Below are positions 1-9,168 of a stretch of 64,000 bases of DNA, piece by piece (within the stretch, counting starts at the first letter, position 1; each line of letters begins with the position of its first letter). The notes beneath the pieces were generated by a model. The model saw only the letters and a list, made by a program, of their open reading frames with translations, ran no database searches and was not told the origin of the DNA. The stretch comes from UBA11612 sp963662375 (GTDB lineage: Bacteria > Pseudomonadota > Alphaproteobacteria > Rhodospirillales > Rhodospirillaceae): NCBI GenBank assembly GCA_963662375.2, contig CAXXRP010000003.1, positions 104,098 through 168,097 on the forward strand. The letters are read 5' to 3'. The position numbers and the translations under genes are program-made.

Positions 1-594
1 CACCAGCGCTGGATCAACGCGGTGCAGAGTGTTGGTGTCGCGTCCGCCGGAGCCCGCCGCCGCAGCGTGATCGGTCACGATGTAGATGCCACCAGGCCTT
101 AAGACGTTGAAAACCGACTTGTTCATGACGTCGGTGACACCGGCGTCCCGGTTCTTGAAGTCGTGGTAATTGTTCGATGTCCACACCATGTCCAACGGCT
201 CGGGTGTTTCAATCGCCGTAATGGACACGGGGTGGAACATCACGTTGGAGCTATGTTCTGCAATGGCTTTGACCGCATCACCAGCTTCCGGGCGCCGCTC
301 GAGCGAAGACTTAGGAACGAGCCCGTAAACCTTTCCTTGCGCGCCGACCACCTTGGCGAAGATGCGCGTGTAAAAACCACCGCCGGGATTGAGGTCGGCG
401 ATCTTGTCGCCAGGCTTAAGGCCGGAGAAGGCAACGACTTCGGCGGGCTTACGATCGCTGTCGCGGGCGGTATCTGCTTCGGGGCGCGATGAGTCGGCGA
501 CGGCGGCGTTGACGTACGCGGGCACGTCGGCCGCCTGTGCAGTTCCGATTACGAACGAAAGACATAAAGTAGCGGCGGCAACATGGCGCAACAT
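1..594 (-). CDS. Secreted class I SAM-methyltransferase-like protein, partial (runs off left edge)
   Basis: An open frame enters from the left edge and starts at an ATG whose first base is 594 on the minus strand. The first 22 residues form a Sec signal peptide ending in GTAQA-AD. It is followed by a segment with RPEADTARDSDRKPAEVVAF and then GLKPGDKIADLNPGGGFYT, a SAM-binding motif I-like glycine loop, and later VLRPGGIYIVTDH, typical of the methyltransferase fold. The same layout occurs in the damaged gene at 53540-54352, so the two are paralogs. At least 198 codons are visible; the C-terminus lies outside the window. The substrate is unknown, and an exported SAM-dependent fold is itself unusual. 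The family call rests on the motif order. Confidence 0.75.
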   Translation of the reverse strand, partial: MLRHVAAATLCLSFVIGTAQAADVPAYVNAAVADSSRPEADTARDSDRKPAEVVAFSGLKPGDKIADLNPGGGFYTRIFAKVVGAQGKVYGLVPKSSLERRPEAGDAVKAIAEHSSNVMFHPVSITAIETPEPLDMVWTSNNYHDFKNRDAGVTDVMNKSVFNVLRPGGIYIVTDHAAAAGSGGRDTNTLHRVDPALV

Positions 595-840
595 TAATTT
601 TCCTCCCAGGTAGATACGAGATGGGTCTCGCGAGCGGTAACTGTAGCTCTACGGACGGTAGCTGTCAGCCAATTCCTGTAACCTAACAGCGGGCAGGGAG
701 CTAAATTTAACGAAAATGGCGAAGTCGGTAGGGGTGAGGTCATCCGCCCTTATGTGTCTGACGTCAGCACTACTGGGACAAACTAGTGTAATTGCCTAAA
801 GGAGTGTTTTTGGCTCATCGTCACCATTGAGGAGTGAACG

Positions 841-1623
841 ATGAGACGTAGAACAGAACGTGATCAGGACGCCGCCGAACATCTGGTGACTTACTACAAC
901 GCCGTGCAGCCTCAAGCGCAGGTCTTTGACGGATTCTTCATCGGCTGGCGGCACATCAGCAATAGCACACCTCTGGCGGAGGGTGTTGAGTTGCCTGCCG
1001 TGGTAAAGCTGCGGACAGATTTGGATGTTCCGGTCATTGTCGTGAACTCGGCTGCTGAGGCCCTCGCGCACTTTCCCGCGCGCCAACCAGATAGAGACGT
1101 TTATCGGCTATGGGAGATCGCGGGCAGCGCTCATACCAACGCATTTTGGGCGCCACAAATGTTCGAGATGATGTTGCGCTATTTTGGCATGCCGACACCC
1201 CAATGTGAGGGATTCTTCAACGCCATGCCAAACCAATACGTCATGAATACCGCAGTGTCCCATTTAGTGCGTTGGGTACGCGGCGAGTCATTGTCGCCCC
1301 GTTTCCCGCCCCTCGATATTTCCGGCTCGCCTCCGACATTGGCGCACGATGAATTCGGCAACACCGCTGCCGGCGTGCGCCTGCCCGAAGTCACAGTTCC
1401 TATCGCTCGTTACGAAGCGGGTGGGGATCGGCGTTGCCCGGCCGGGTCGGGCTACACGCATCCTTTCTCGCCGGAACAGTTGGTGGAGTTATATTCGGCG
1501 CACAAAGATTATGTGTCGAAGTACATAGCTGCGGCGGAGGCCGCGGTGGCGGTAGGCTTCATGCTGCCGGCGGACGCTGAGGAGGCCATGCAAAAGGCGA
1601 AGGCCGCGCCCATTCCGCGCTAA
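841..1623 (+). pseudogene. C-terminal part of an alpha/beta hydrolase domain (PF20091-like) protein
   Basis: The 260-residue product matches the second half of large secreted alpha/beta-hydrolase domain proteins: it has the FDGFFIG segment, the LDVPVIVVNSAAE strand, and RLWEIAGSAHTN, which carries the conserved His-containing motif. The N-terminal half with the nucleophile Ser elbow is absent, so it cannot be a complete hydrolase. A good ribosome-binding site (GAGGAG) precedes the ATG at 841, so a truncated protein could still be made. I read it as an N-terminally deleted remnant. Full-length relatives are roughly twice as long. The region upstream (595-840) shows no matching sequence. Confidence 0.6.
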
Positions 1624-1721
1624 GCTCTGCGCGTGGGACGAATACCTTGAATTCTCCGCCTAACTGGGGAATACCGGACCTAGCTGCGGCCAAACTCACT
1701 CTGTTATAGGCAAAGTAGAAC

Positions 1722-2411
1722 ATGACGATGAAGCTCTACCACTGCGCCGAGACGCGCTCCATGCGCATCCTCTGGCTCCTGTACGAATTGGGCGTTCCCT
1801 TCGATTTAGAAGACATGCCCTTTGATCACAAGGTTCTCCGCTCGAAGGAGTATCTGGGTGTTCATCCCTTAGGCCGTGTTCCTGCGCTGGTCGATGGGGG
1901 TATGACCTTGATCGAGTCCGGCGCCATAACTGAATACCTTTGCTCGACATACGATGACGGCAAGCTAGGGCGCCCGGTCGGACACGCCGAGCGCTACGAT
2001 TGGCTCAAGTGGATTCACTTTGCCGAGACCGTCATTATTCCTTGTCAAAATATGGTCCAGCAGTACGTGTTCATTCCGCCAGAACAGAAGTCCGACATCG
2101 TCATCTATTTTGAAACGCGGCGCCTTGGCAAATGTCTTGACGTCATGGAGCGCATTCTGCAAGGGCAGGATTATCTGTTGCCCAGTGGCTTTTCGGCCGC
2201 GGACACCAGTGTGGGGTTCAGTATCTATTTTTCCTCGGCATTTGTGACTCACGATGAGCATCCTGCAGTGAAGACTTATTTTGATCGGATCATGGCGCGT
2301 CCCGCGTTCAAGAAATCCATGCCGGCGAATCAATCCGTACCAATGGAGTGGGTTCGCCCGAAGATCGGCCCGCTCCTCAACCCCAACACGGGCAAGCCCG
2401 CAGAGGCATGA
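1722..2411 (+). CDS. Glutathione S-transferase family protein
   Basis: The 229-residue protein has the thioredoxin-like N-terminal GST domain (about residues 1-80: LYHCAETRSMRILWLLYELG, then HPLGRVPALVDGG and the glutathione gamma-glutamyl-binding ESGAITEYL motif) and an all-helical C-terminal domain. It probably conjugates or reduces electrophiles with glutathione in the cytoplasm. Two ATGs lie at 1722 and 1728; the first is used here. It stands between two truncated genes, so it survives intact in a decaying region. The substrate cannot be told from sequence. A second, unrelated-subclass GST is at 52841. Confidence 0.85.
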   Translation: MTMKLYHCAETRSMRILWLLYELGVPFDLEDMPFDHKVLRSKEYLGVHPLGRVPALVDGGMTLIESGAITEYLCSTYDDGKLGRPVGHAERYDWLKWIHFAETVIIPCQNMVQQYVFIPPEQKSDIVIYFETRRLGKCLDVMERILQGQDYLLPSGFSAADTSVGFSIYFSSAFVTHDEHPAVKTYFDRIMARPAFKKSMPANQSVPMEWVRPKIGPLLNPNTGKPAEA

Positions 2412-2459
2412 TCGGACTTCTGCGTTTTTTTATAACGGATCAGGGAAAGGGTCCTTTGA

Positions 2460-2918
2460 ATGCACGTGGGCTTAAGCGTCTTTTTCCAGAACCTTGGCGG
2501 CGGGGTCACGGACGGCGACGTCTACCGCCACGGCATGGACTTCGTCGATCTTGTTGAACCGCTCGGATTTGATTCCCTATGGTCGGCCGAACACCATTTC
2601 GGCGGCTACACCGTGTGTCCGAACGTTGGCCAATTCCTAACCTACGCTGCCGGCCGGACCAAGACGGCGGGCCTTGGCTCCATGGTGATGGTATTGCCAT
2701 GGCATGACCCTGTTCGAACCGCTGAAGAACTTTCTGTTCTGGATCATCTTTCCGGTGGCCGAGTAATATTGGGCATTGGACGCGGGCTCGGGCGTATCGA
2801 ATTCGAAGGCTTCAAGATTCCTATGGATGAGTCCCGCCCTAAGTTCGTCGCTCACGCTAAAGCGATTCTGGGCGCGCTGGAGACCGGCGTACAGGCGGAA
2901 ATAGCGCCATACTGCTAG
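2460..2918 (+). pseudogene. LLM-class flavin-dependent oxidoreductase, N-terminal fragment
   Basis: The 152 residues match the first part of bacterial luciferase-like monooxygenases: VGLSVFFQNLGG, the GFDSLWSAEHHFGGY motif, then MVMVLPWHDPVRTAEE and LSGGRVILGIGRGLGR. Family members are about 340-390 residues, but this frame ends at a TAG just after ALETG, where relatives continue. The following 150 nt show no continuation in any frame, which points to a deletion rather than a simple nonsense mutation. A good Shine-Dalgarno stretch (AGGGAAAGGG) precedes the ATG. Without the C-terminal half of the TIM barrel it should not bind flavin properly. Confidence 0.7.
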
Positions 2919-3074
2919 TCCCATGTCATTTCGGCGTTGCGAAACAACCGGCTTCTCTGCTGATTCTCCGCTCTTGTGAATGGACAAAGGCGTAACTTTT
3001 CGCCAAGTTAGGCGGCCCCAAAATGAGACCAAGACCCGCGGGGTCACAAGGGGTCATGACCAGGGAGCGACGAC

Positions 3075-4217
3075 ATGAAAATGAACAGCGGCCTGCGTAG
3101 GTTAACTCTTAAGACCCTGATAGTCATCGGCCTTGTGGCCGTGGGCGTTTCCGCATGCACGCAGGAGGCGCCGCCGCCTGGAGCGCAGATCCAAAAAGGT
3201 GGTTTGGACCAGACCGGCCCTTATGACGTGGCCGCGGGCTGGTTCAAACCAGGGATCGAACGTTGGGACCAGCCGGTCATCGCCGTCGCTATCGACAACG
3301 CCAACCGCATTTTTATCGGCAACGCAGACCAAAACGCGACGCAGCCAAATGCGCCGATGCTCAGCGCCGACGGCACGGTTCTTGGGGAAAGGAGCTCGAC
3401 GTCGACGAAGCCGGCCTCTGAGAAAACTCATCTCCATCAAATTATGGTGTTGAACGGCAACGGAGAGGTTATTGAAGATTGGAGCCAATGGGACGAGTTG
3501 ATCATCATTCCGCACAATATTGAAATCAGTCCGTATGATTCGGAGCGCCATCTTTGGGTGGTGGACCGCGACGACCATCAGATCCATAAGTTCACCAACG
3601 ATGGCAAGGAACTGGTGATGACGCTCGGAGAACAGGGTGTGCCGGGTACGGATGAAACCCATTTCAACCGGCCTGCGGCTTTGGCCTTCCTGCCCAATGG
3701 ATCGTTCTATGTGGCCGACGGTTACGTCAATTCGCGGATCGTCAAGTTCGACAAAGACGGCAAGTTCCTTCTCGAATGGGGCTCGCAAGGATCGGGGCCC
3801 GGCCAGTTCGACCTTGTGCATTCTGTTACCGTCGACGCGCAAAATCGGGTTTATGCGTCCGACCGGCGCAACCATCGCGTCCAGGTCTTTGACGAGAATG
3901 GAAAGTTTCTGGATCAGTGGCCGAACGTAGGCAGCCCGACGCGTGTCGTTATTACTGAGGATCAAGCGTTGTGGATGGCCGAGGCGGACTATAACCGGGT
4001 GGCCAAATTCAATCTGAACGGCGAGCTTCAGACCTATTGGGGTGTGAGCGGGGATGCGCCCGGCGCCATGGACAATCCTCACAGCTTCGCGCTTGATCAC
4101 GATGGCAACATGTATATTGCGGATGCATGGAATAATCGCCTTCAGAAGTTCGTGCCGTCGGAGAGCGCCGATAAAACGCGGCTGATGGCCCAGGAGTTCA
4201 GGTTCAAGGGCCCGTGA
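3075..4217 (+). CDS. NHL-repeat beta-propeller lipoprotein
   Basis: The 380-residue protein begins with a lipoprotein signal (residues about 1-28, lipobox VGVSAC), so it is probably anchored in the periplasm or outer membrane. The rest is a six-bladed NHL propeller, with repeats such as DGYVNSRIVKFDKDGKFLLEWG, DRRNHRVQVFDENGKF and DAWNNRLQKF. Proteins of this type resemble the lyase domain of peptidyl-alpha-hydroxyglycine alpha-amidating lyase, but activity cannot be assumed. The start is well supported by GGAG upstream. It is one of two propeller-type exported proteins in the first 16 kb; the other starts near 13997. Confidence 0.8.
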   Translation: MKMNSGLRRLTLKTLIVIGLVAVGVSACTQEAPPPGAQIQKGGLDQTGPYDVAAGWFKPGIERWDQPVIAVAIDNANRIFIGNADQNATQPNAPMLSADGTVLGERSSTSTKPASEKTHLHQIMVLNGNGEVIEDWSQWDELIIIPHNIEISPYDSERHLWVVDRDDHQIHKFTNDGKELVMTLGEQGVPGTDETHFNRPAALAFLPNGSFYVADGYVNSRIVKFDKDGKFLLEWGSQGSGPGQFDLVHSVTVDAQNRVYASDRRNHRVQVFDENGKFLDQWPNVGSPTRVVITEDQALWMAEADYNRVAKFNLNGELQTYWGVSGDAPGAMDNPHSFALDHDGNMYIADAWNNRLQKFVPSESADKTRLMAQEFRFKGP

Positions 4218-4278
4218 GTGAGGCAATGACGCGGTAATTCAGGTTTGTGTACGGTGCGGGAATATCGTTTTAAGCGCG

Positions 4279-4620
4279 ATGAGCTGCGCCGTCCACCGCG
4301 ACGCTGGCGCCGAATGGCAACGTGCGTTCGATATCTTCGCCACCAACCCGACATTGGCGGCGGACCAATCCCGCAAACTCGGCATCATCTCGCGCGTCGT
4401 GGACGATGAAGATTTTGACACTGAGTTGAAAAAACTGGCGCAGATGATCGTCGACTCGCCGCCGGGTGCCCTCGCGGCGCTAAAGAAACTTCTCAACGCC
4501 AGCGCTTCCGCGCTTCTTGAAGATCAACTCGACGCTGAAGCGGGCTCCATTGCCTCTCTGGCCGCATCGCCAGCCACCATGGAGCGCCTGCTGGCGTTTG
4601 TGGAGCGTTCGGGCACGTGA
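4279..4620 (+). pseudogene. Enoyl-CoA hydratase/isomerase (crotonase), C-terminal fragment
   Basis: About 113 residues match the C-terminal third of crotonases: FATNPTLAADQSRKLGIISRVV followed by a helix with PPGALAALKKLL and a final ATMERLLAFVER segment. The N-terminal two thirds, which hold the CoA-binding and oxyanion-hole regions, are missing. The first dozen residues show no crotonase similarity and probably reflect the deletion junction. The stop TGA overlaps the GTG start of the next gene (GTGA), so translation may still couple into the glycosyltransferase downstream. Confidence 0.65.
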
Positions 4621-6284
4621 GCAATCCGCGCCAAGCCTTCACGGCAGCCGTCGCACACCACCGCGCCGGCCGCCTTGATGATGCGGCGAAGCTCTACGAA
4701 CAAGTCCTTGCGCGTGTGCCGAATCAAGTGGACAGTCTCCATCTCCTGGGCGTTTTGGCCACGCAGCGCGCTGATTACAAAACCGCAGTCGAGCTCATCA
4801 GCCGCGCCATCGAGAAAAAAAAGGCGTCGCCCGTCGCCGAGTTCCATAACAACATTGGCGCTGCCTACAAGGGCCTCGGACAACGAAAGGACGCCGCAAA
4901 TCACTTTAGATTGGCCGCGCGCCTAAAGCCTAGTTACGCCGAGGCTTTTAACAATCTTGGCGCGGTGTTGGAAGAAGATGGTGAGCTAGAGGAGGCAAGA
5001 AAGAATTTCCGTCAAGCGCTGGCCCTCAAGCCCGATTACGCCAAAGCGCACTGCGGGTGTGGCAACGTCGCGCTCGCACAAGGCAAACCTGCGGACGCAC
5101 TCGCGTGTTACGAACAGGCGCTAGCTATAGATCCCAATTACCTCGAAGCCCATAGTAACCTCGGTAGGGCGTTGATCGATCTCGGCAAGTTTGACGATGC
5201 CGAGGCGCGTTTCTGCCGCATCCTATCGCTCGACCCCGATTACGCGCCCGCGCACTATAATTTGGGCGTCGCTCTAGAGGAGCAAGGGGCGCCGGACAAG
5301 GCCAAGGCGTCCTATCAGAAAGCTCTTAGTTTAAGCCCAGACGAGCCCGACTATCGTTGGAACGCGGCACTGCTGCATTTATTAAAGGGTGATTACGCTG
5401 CGGGATGGGCCGAATACGAGTGGCGTTTGCGCCGCGCGCGAAAGCTCACGCGCGATGTCGGGCAACCGCGTTGGGACGGCAGCGATCCGTCCGGCCAAAC
5501 CATTCTCATCCAAACCGAGCAGGGCTTTGGCGACACCTTTCAGTTTATTCGCTACGCGCAACTGGTGAATGAACGGGGCGGCAAGGTTATTGTGGAATGC
5601 CAGCCGGGCACGGAGCCGTTGTTGCCGCTCGCCGTCGGTGTAGATGCTGTCGTGTCCCGCGATAATAGCTTACCCAGGTTCGACCGCTATATAGAACTCC
5701 TCAGTCTGCCGCATTCGTTCTCCACCACGCTCAAAAGCATTCCCGCGCAAGTTCCTTATATGTCCCCCCCGCTCGACTTAATTGAGGCGTGGCGTAGGCG
5801 CGCGAACGCTACGTCCGGAGTCAAAACCGGTTTGGTGTGGCGCGGTAATCCGCAAAACACCATCAATCCCAAAAAGTCTATTCCTATAGACGACGTCGCT
5901 AAGCTGTGCGCACTAGAAGGCGTGAGTTGGTTCAGCATTCAGCTCGATGCCGGGCGCGACGAGATCGACGCCCTTCGCGCGTGCACGCCCATAGAAGTGT
6001 GCGGGCCGTTGCTTACCGATTGGGCCGAGACGGCTGCGCTGATATCTGTCTTAGATTTGGTCATCACTGTCGATACCGGCGTCGCCCACCTCGCGGGCGC
6101 TTTGGGTAAACCGGTATGGATTGTGCTCTCTCACATCCCGGACTGGCGCTGGATGCTGGAGCGCGAGGACACGCCGTGGTATCCCACGGCGCGGCTTTTT
6201 CGTCAGCGTTCCCCCGGCGACTGGGGCGATGTCACGGCGCGCGTGCGCGAGACGCTTGCCGTTCGGGTGGCTCAGGGTCGGTAA
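4617..6284 (+). CDS. TPR-repeat protein with C-terminal GT9-like glycosyltransferase domain
   Basis: The 555-residue protein starts at GTG, overlapping the preceding stop. Residues about 1-265 are a run of seven or so tetratricopeptide repeats (for example NLGAVLEEDGELEEARKNF and CYEQALAIDPNYLEAHSNLG). Residues about 290-550 resemble heptosyltransferase/GT9-type enzymes: ILIQTEQGFGDTFQFIRY, GLVWRGNP and DLVITVDTGVAHLAGALGKP. This architecture is common among putative glycosyltransferases that modify proteins or cell-surface glycans; acceptor and sugar are unknown. The next gene, another glycosyltransferase, begins 15 nt after its stop, so the two look like one transcription unit. Confidence 0.85.
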   Translation: MSNPRQAFTAAVAHHRAGRLDDAAKLYEQVLARVPNQVDSLHLLGVLATQRADYKTAVELISRAIEKKKASPVAEFHNNIGAAYKGLGQRKDAANHFRLAARLKPSYAEAFNNLGAVLEEDGELEEARKNFRQALALKPDYAKAHCGCGNVALAQGKPADALACYEQALAIDPNYLEAHSNLGRALIDLGKFDDAEARFCRILSLDPDYAPAHYNLGVALEEQGAPDKAKASYQKALSLSPDEPDYRWNAALLHLLKGDYAAGWAEYEWRLRRARKLTRDVGQPRWDGSDPSGQTILIQTEQGFGDTFQFIRYAQLVNERGGKVIVECQPGTEPLLPLAVGVDAVVSRDNSLPRFDRYIELLSLPHSFSTTLKSIPAQVPYMSPPLDLIEAWRRRANATSGVKTGLVWRGNPQNTINPKKSIPIDDVAKLCALEGVSWFSIQLDAGRDEIDALRACTPIEVCGPLLTDWAETAALISVLDLVITVDTGVAHLAGALGKPVWIVLSHIPDWRWMLEREDTPWYPTARLFRQRSPGDWGDVTARVRETLAVRVAQGR

Positions 6285-6298
6285 GGGGGGTGTGCCCA

Positions 6299-7481
6299 AT
6301 GGGCGAGGGCCACGGGTTTAGGCAGGTCGGTATTGGCTGGCAAATCGGTGCCCAGAGTGGCTGGGGCACCTATGGCGTTAATCTTGCCTTGGAACTCGCA
6401 CGCAGGGGCATCGAGCCTGCGTTGTTCATGGTGGCATCGCGCCTTTACGTGACGCAGCCGCAAGCCGAGCTCTTGCGCGGGCCTAACGCAAAGATGAAAG
6501 AGTGGAGCATGGCCGCCGCGCGCGGCGACATCGAGGTGCAATTTCCCGCCATCCACGCCTTGGGAGATAAGTTGTATTTCCCAAACCGCCTGAAAGGACT
6601 CAAGGGACATCCGAACGCCGGTGCTGTGTTCTTTGAGACCGCCGCAATTCCGCAGAAACATATCGATGCCGCGCGTATCGTCGATGTCATCATCACCGGG
6701 TCTGGATGGAACGCCAAGGTGTTGAAGGAACGCGGACTATCGAACGTACGCTACTGCCCGCAAGGGGTCGATCTTACTTTGTTCAGGCCGGGCCAGCGCG
6801 CGGGTAAGTTCAAAGGCCGGTTCGCTGTGTTTTCGGGCGGCAAGTTGGAATACCGCAAGGGTCAGTATATTGCTGTCGCCGCCTTCAAGATATTCCATGC
6901 GCGCCATCCCGACGCACTGTTGGTGACCGCCTGGAACAGTCCGTGGCCGGAAACAGCTTTAACGATCGCCGCGTCGCCGCATGCGAAGAACGCCCCCGGC
7001 GTAAACTATGACAATCATCTCGAGATTACGGCGTGGCTGCAAGAAAACGGCATTGCCCCAGACGCGGCTCTCGATCTCGGGTTTCTTGCCAACGCCAGCA
7101 TGCCGTCGCTTTTGCGCGAAATGGACCTCGCGGTTTTCCCAAACCGCTGTGAGGGCGGAACAAACCTTGTGGCGATGGAATGCATGGCGTCCGGGGTGCC
7201 CGTCGTGTTGTCCCGCAACACCGGCCATCTGAACCTTATCAAAGATGACAATTGCTATAGCCTTGATGTTCAACAACCTTGCGACGGTAACCGGAGTAAC
7301 GGCGATCTCATAGGCTGGGGCGAGTCATCTGTCGAGGAGGTCGTGGAAAAAAATGGAACAAGCTTATGCCGATAAAACCGAGCGCTTGCGCCGCGGCGCT
7401 GTCGGTACGGCTTTTATGCAGGGGTGGGGCTGGCCGGCTCAGGTGGACCGCCTTCTCGGCGCCGTCGCCGAGTTTAACTAG
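6299..7481 (+). pseudogene. Family 4-type glycosyltransferase, frameshifted in an A7 tract
   Basis: From the ATG at 6299 (AAGGGGGG upstream) the frame encodes a GT-B glycosyltransferase: GWQIGAQSGWGTYGVNLALE at the N-terminus, then QGVDLTLFRPG, FSGGKLEYRKGQ and the donor-site region MDLAVFPNRCEGGTNLVAME. At the run of seven A at 7347-7353 the frame goes to a stop at 7375. Reading one A fewer gives MEQAYADKTERLRRGAVGTA and a natural end GWGWPAQVDRLLGAVAEFN with TAG at 7479-7481. So the gene is whole except for a one-base insertion. It could be a homopolymer sequencing error, phase variation or a true null. The partner TPR-GT9 gene is intact. Confidence 0.8.
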
Positions 7482-7509
7482 CGACGAAAACTCTTTATAA
7501 AATAGTAGC

Positions 7510-9126
7510 TTGACAAGTATCAGGGGATGTTTCCTCCGATCAGGTTTTCCGCTATGTTCCGGATCATGTGGCGGTGAGGGACCGCCTTATATTTTGCGCG
7601 GGCAGGCGATATCTTCCGCGCCGACTTATGCGGATGGACTAGTGTTCACCGGCATGGCCAATGGCGACTTCGGGTTTCGCGGCCGGTTCGCCGCGTTCGA
7701 CGCTAAAACAGGCGAGCGGGTCTGGATGTTTCACGCCATACCGGAACCGGGCGAGGCGGGCCACGAGACCTGGCAGCAGGACAACGACGAGTGGATGCGC
7801 GGCGGCGGCGGCATATGGACCGTGCCGGCTGTGGATGCCGAGTTAGGTATGGTTTATTTCGGCGTTGGCAATCCGGTTCCTCAATACGGCGGGGAAGTTC
7901 GGGGTGGCGACAATCTCTATTCTGATTCCGCTGTAGCGCTCGACATCGAAATCGGTGCTGTGAAATGGCACTTTCAAACCACGCACCACGATATTTGAGA
8001 ATCTGATCTCGGCACACCCATGATTCTCTACGATGCTATGGTGGATGGACAGGCGCGTAAAGGCCTTGCCGTTGTCACCACCTATGGCTACATCTACATG
8101 CTGGACCGCGGAATCGGCGAGCCCATCTAGCCCATCGAGGAACGTACGGTTCCGCAGAACGAACGACTGCATACAGCGGCGACCCAGCCGTTTCCCGCCG
8201 GCCCCGACAACATCGGCCCCGACTGTGTGCCCGAGGGCAGCGTGCCTGAAGGGTTCCTGCGCCTGTGTCAGTACGACCCTGTCGATTACGACATGCCCAA
8301 CGCCATGTATCCCATGATGATCATGCGGGCCCCGCCCATGGCCTACAGCCCGAAGACAAAGCGTTTCTATGGCACCGGCGCGATCTGGCCGTCGTGGGTG
8401 GTGCGCGGCGAGGACCCCTGGTTTTTCGTCATGGTGCCATCCGCGCCTGGTGTGAAGTTCTCGGGGATACTCGCGTCTGCGGATCCGCAAACAAATTCGG
8501 TCGTATGGGAAAAGACCGTGCCGTTCCGCACTCAACACAACGGCAGTGGTTTTACGGCCACGGCGGGCGGCCTCTTGTTCAACGGCAACACCGACGGATT
8601 GTTTGAGGCCTTCGAGACCGAGGCCAGCGAGGTGCTGTGGCAATTCCAAACCGGCGCAAGCGTGAATCAGCCGCCCGCCATACATGAAGTGGACGGTACA
8701 CAGTACATATCCGTCGTTTCGGCAAAGGGCATCTGGGCGTTCAAACTGAACGGTACAGTCGAACAACAGCCTGCGCCGCCTGCGCCGCCCGAGGGTATTG
8801 CCGGGTTTCGAGGACGCGTCATTCCAACTAATGAAATTTCCGTATCCGCCATCGTGCAGGATAGCGGATGGATCGAGAGAGTGCGTGAGCGGTTCGATGA
8901 ATACGTCTTCGCGCCCCGCCGCGCACGCGTGGATACCGGCGCAAGAGTAAAGTGGCCCAACAATGGCAAGGAAGTGCACACCGTAAGGGCGCTCGACGGC
9001 TCATGGACCACGGGGAAAATCGCGCCCGGCCGGTCCGTCACGCTGGCGTTTGATCAGCCGGGCCGCCACACCTATAACTGCGACGACCACAAATGGTGCT
9101 ATGGTGAGCTGATCGTCGGGGAGTGA
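7510..9126 (+). pseudogene. PQQ-dependent dehydrogenase-like propeller with C-terminal cupredoxin domain, nonsense-mutated
   Basis: One frame, read through two stops, matches quinoprotein alcohol-dehydrogenase-type propellers: FAAFDAKTGERVWMFHAIPE, GGGGIWTVPAVDAELGMVYF, then VWEKTVPFRTQHNGSGFTA. The stops are TGA at 7996-7998 and TAG at 8128-8130, each where relatives seem to have Trp (HDI-stop-ESDLGTP; EPI-stop-PIEER). The N-terminal blades are absent before 7510. Residues after about 8870 form a cupredoxin-like domain with copper-ligand motifs EVHTV and YNCDDHKWCYGE; the usual axial Met of C-x2-H-x2-M is Cys. Signal peptide and start are lost. It would have been a periplasmic oxidase of an alcohol or similar substrate. 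Confidence 0.75.
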
Positions 9127-9168
9127 GGCGGCGGTGGCAGATCACGCCGCGCGACGAAATGTTCCCGC

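Noticed and set aside
3102..4226. A 374-codon open frame antisense to the NHL lipoprotein gene
   Set aside because: It is a shadow of the plus-strand gene: no ribosome-binding site, no recognisable domain and a composition that follows from the opposite coding strand.
7843..8979. A 378-codon open frame antisense to the PQQ dehydrogenase pseudogene
   Set aside because: The plus strand clearly encodes propeller and cupredoxin motifs; the antisense frame has none and is a shadow.
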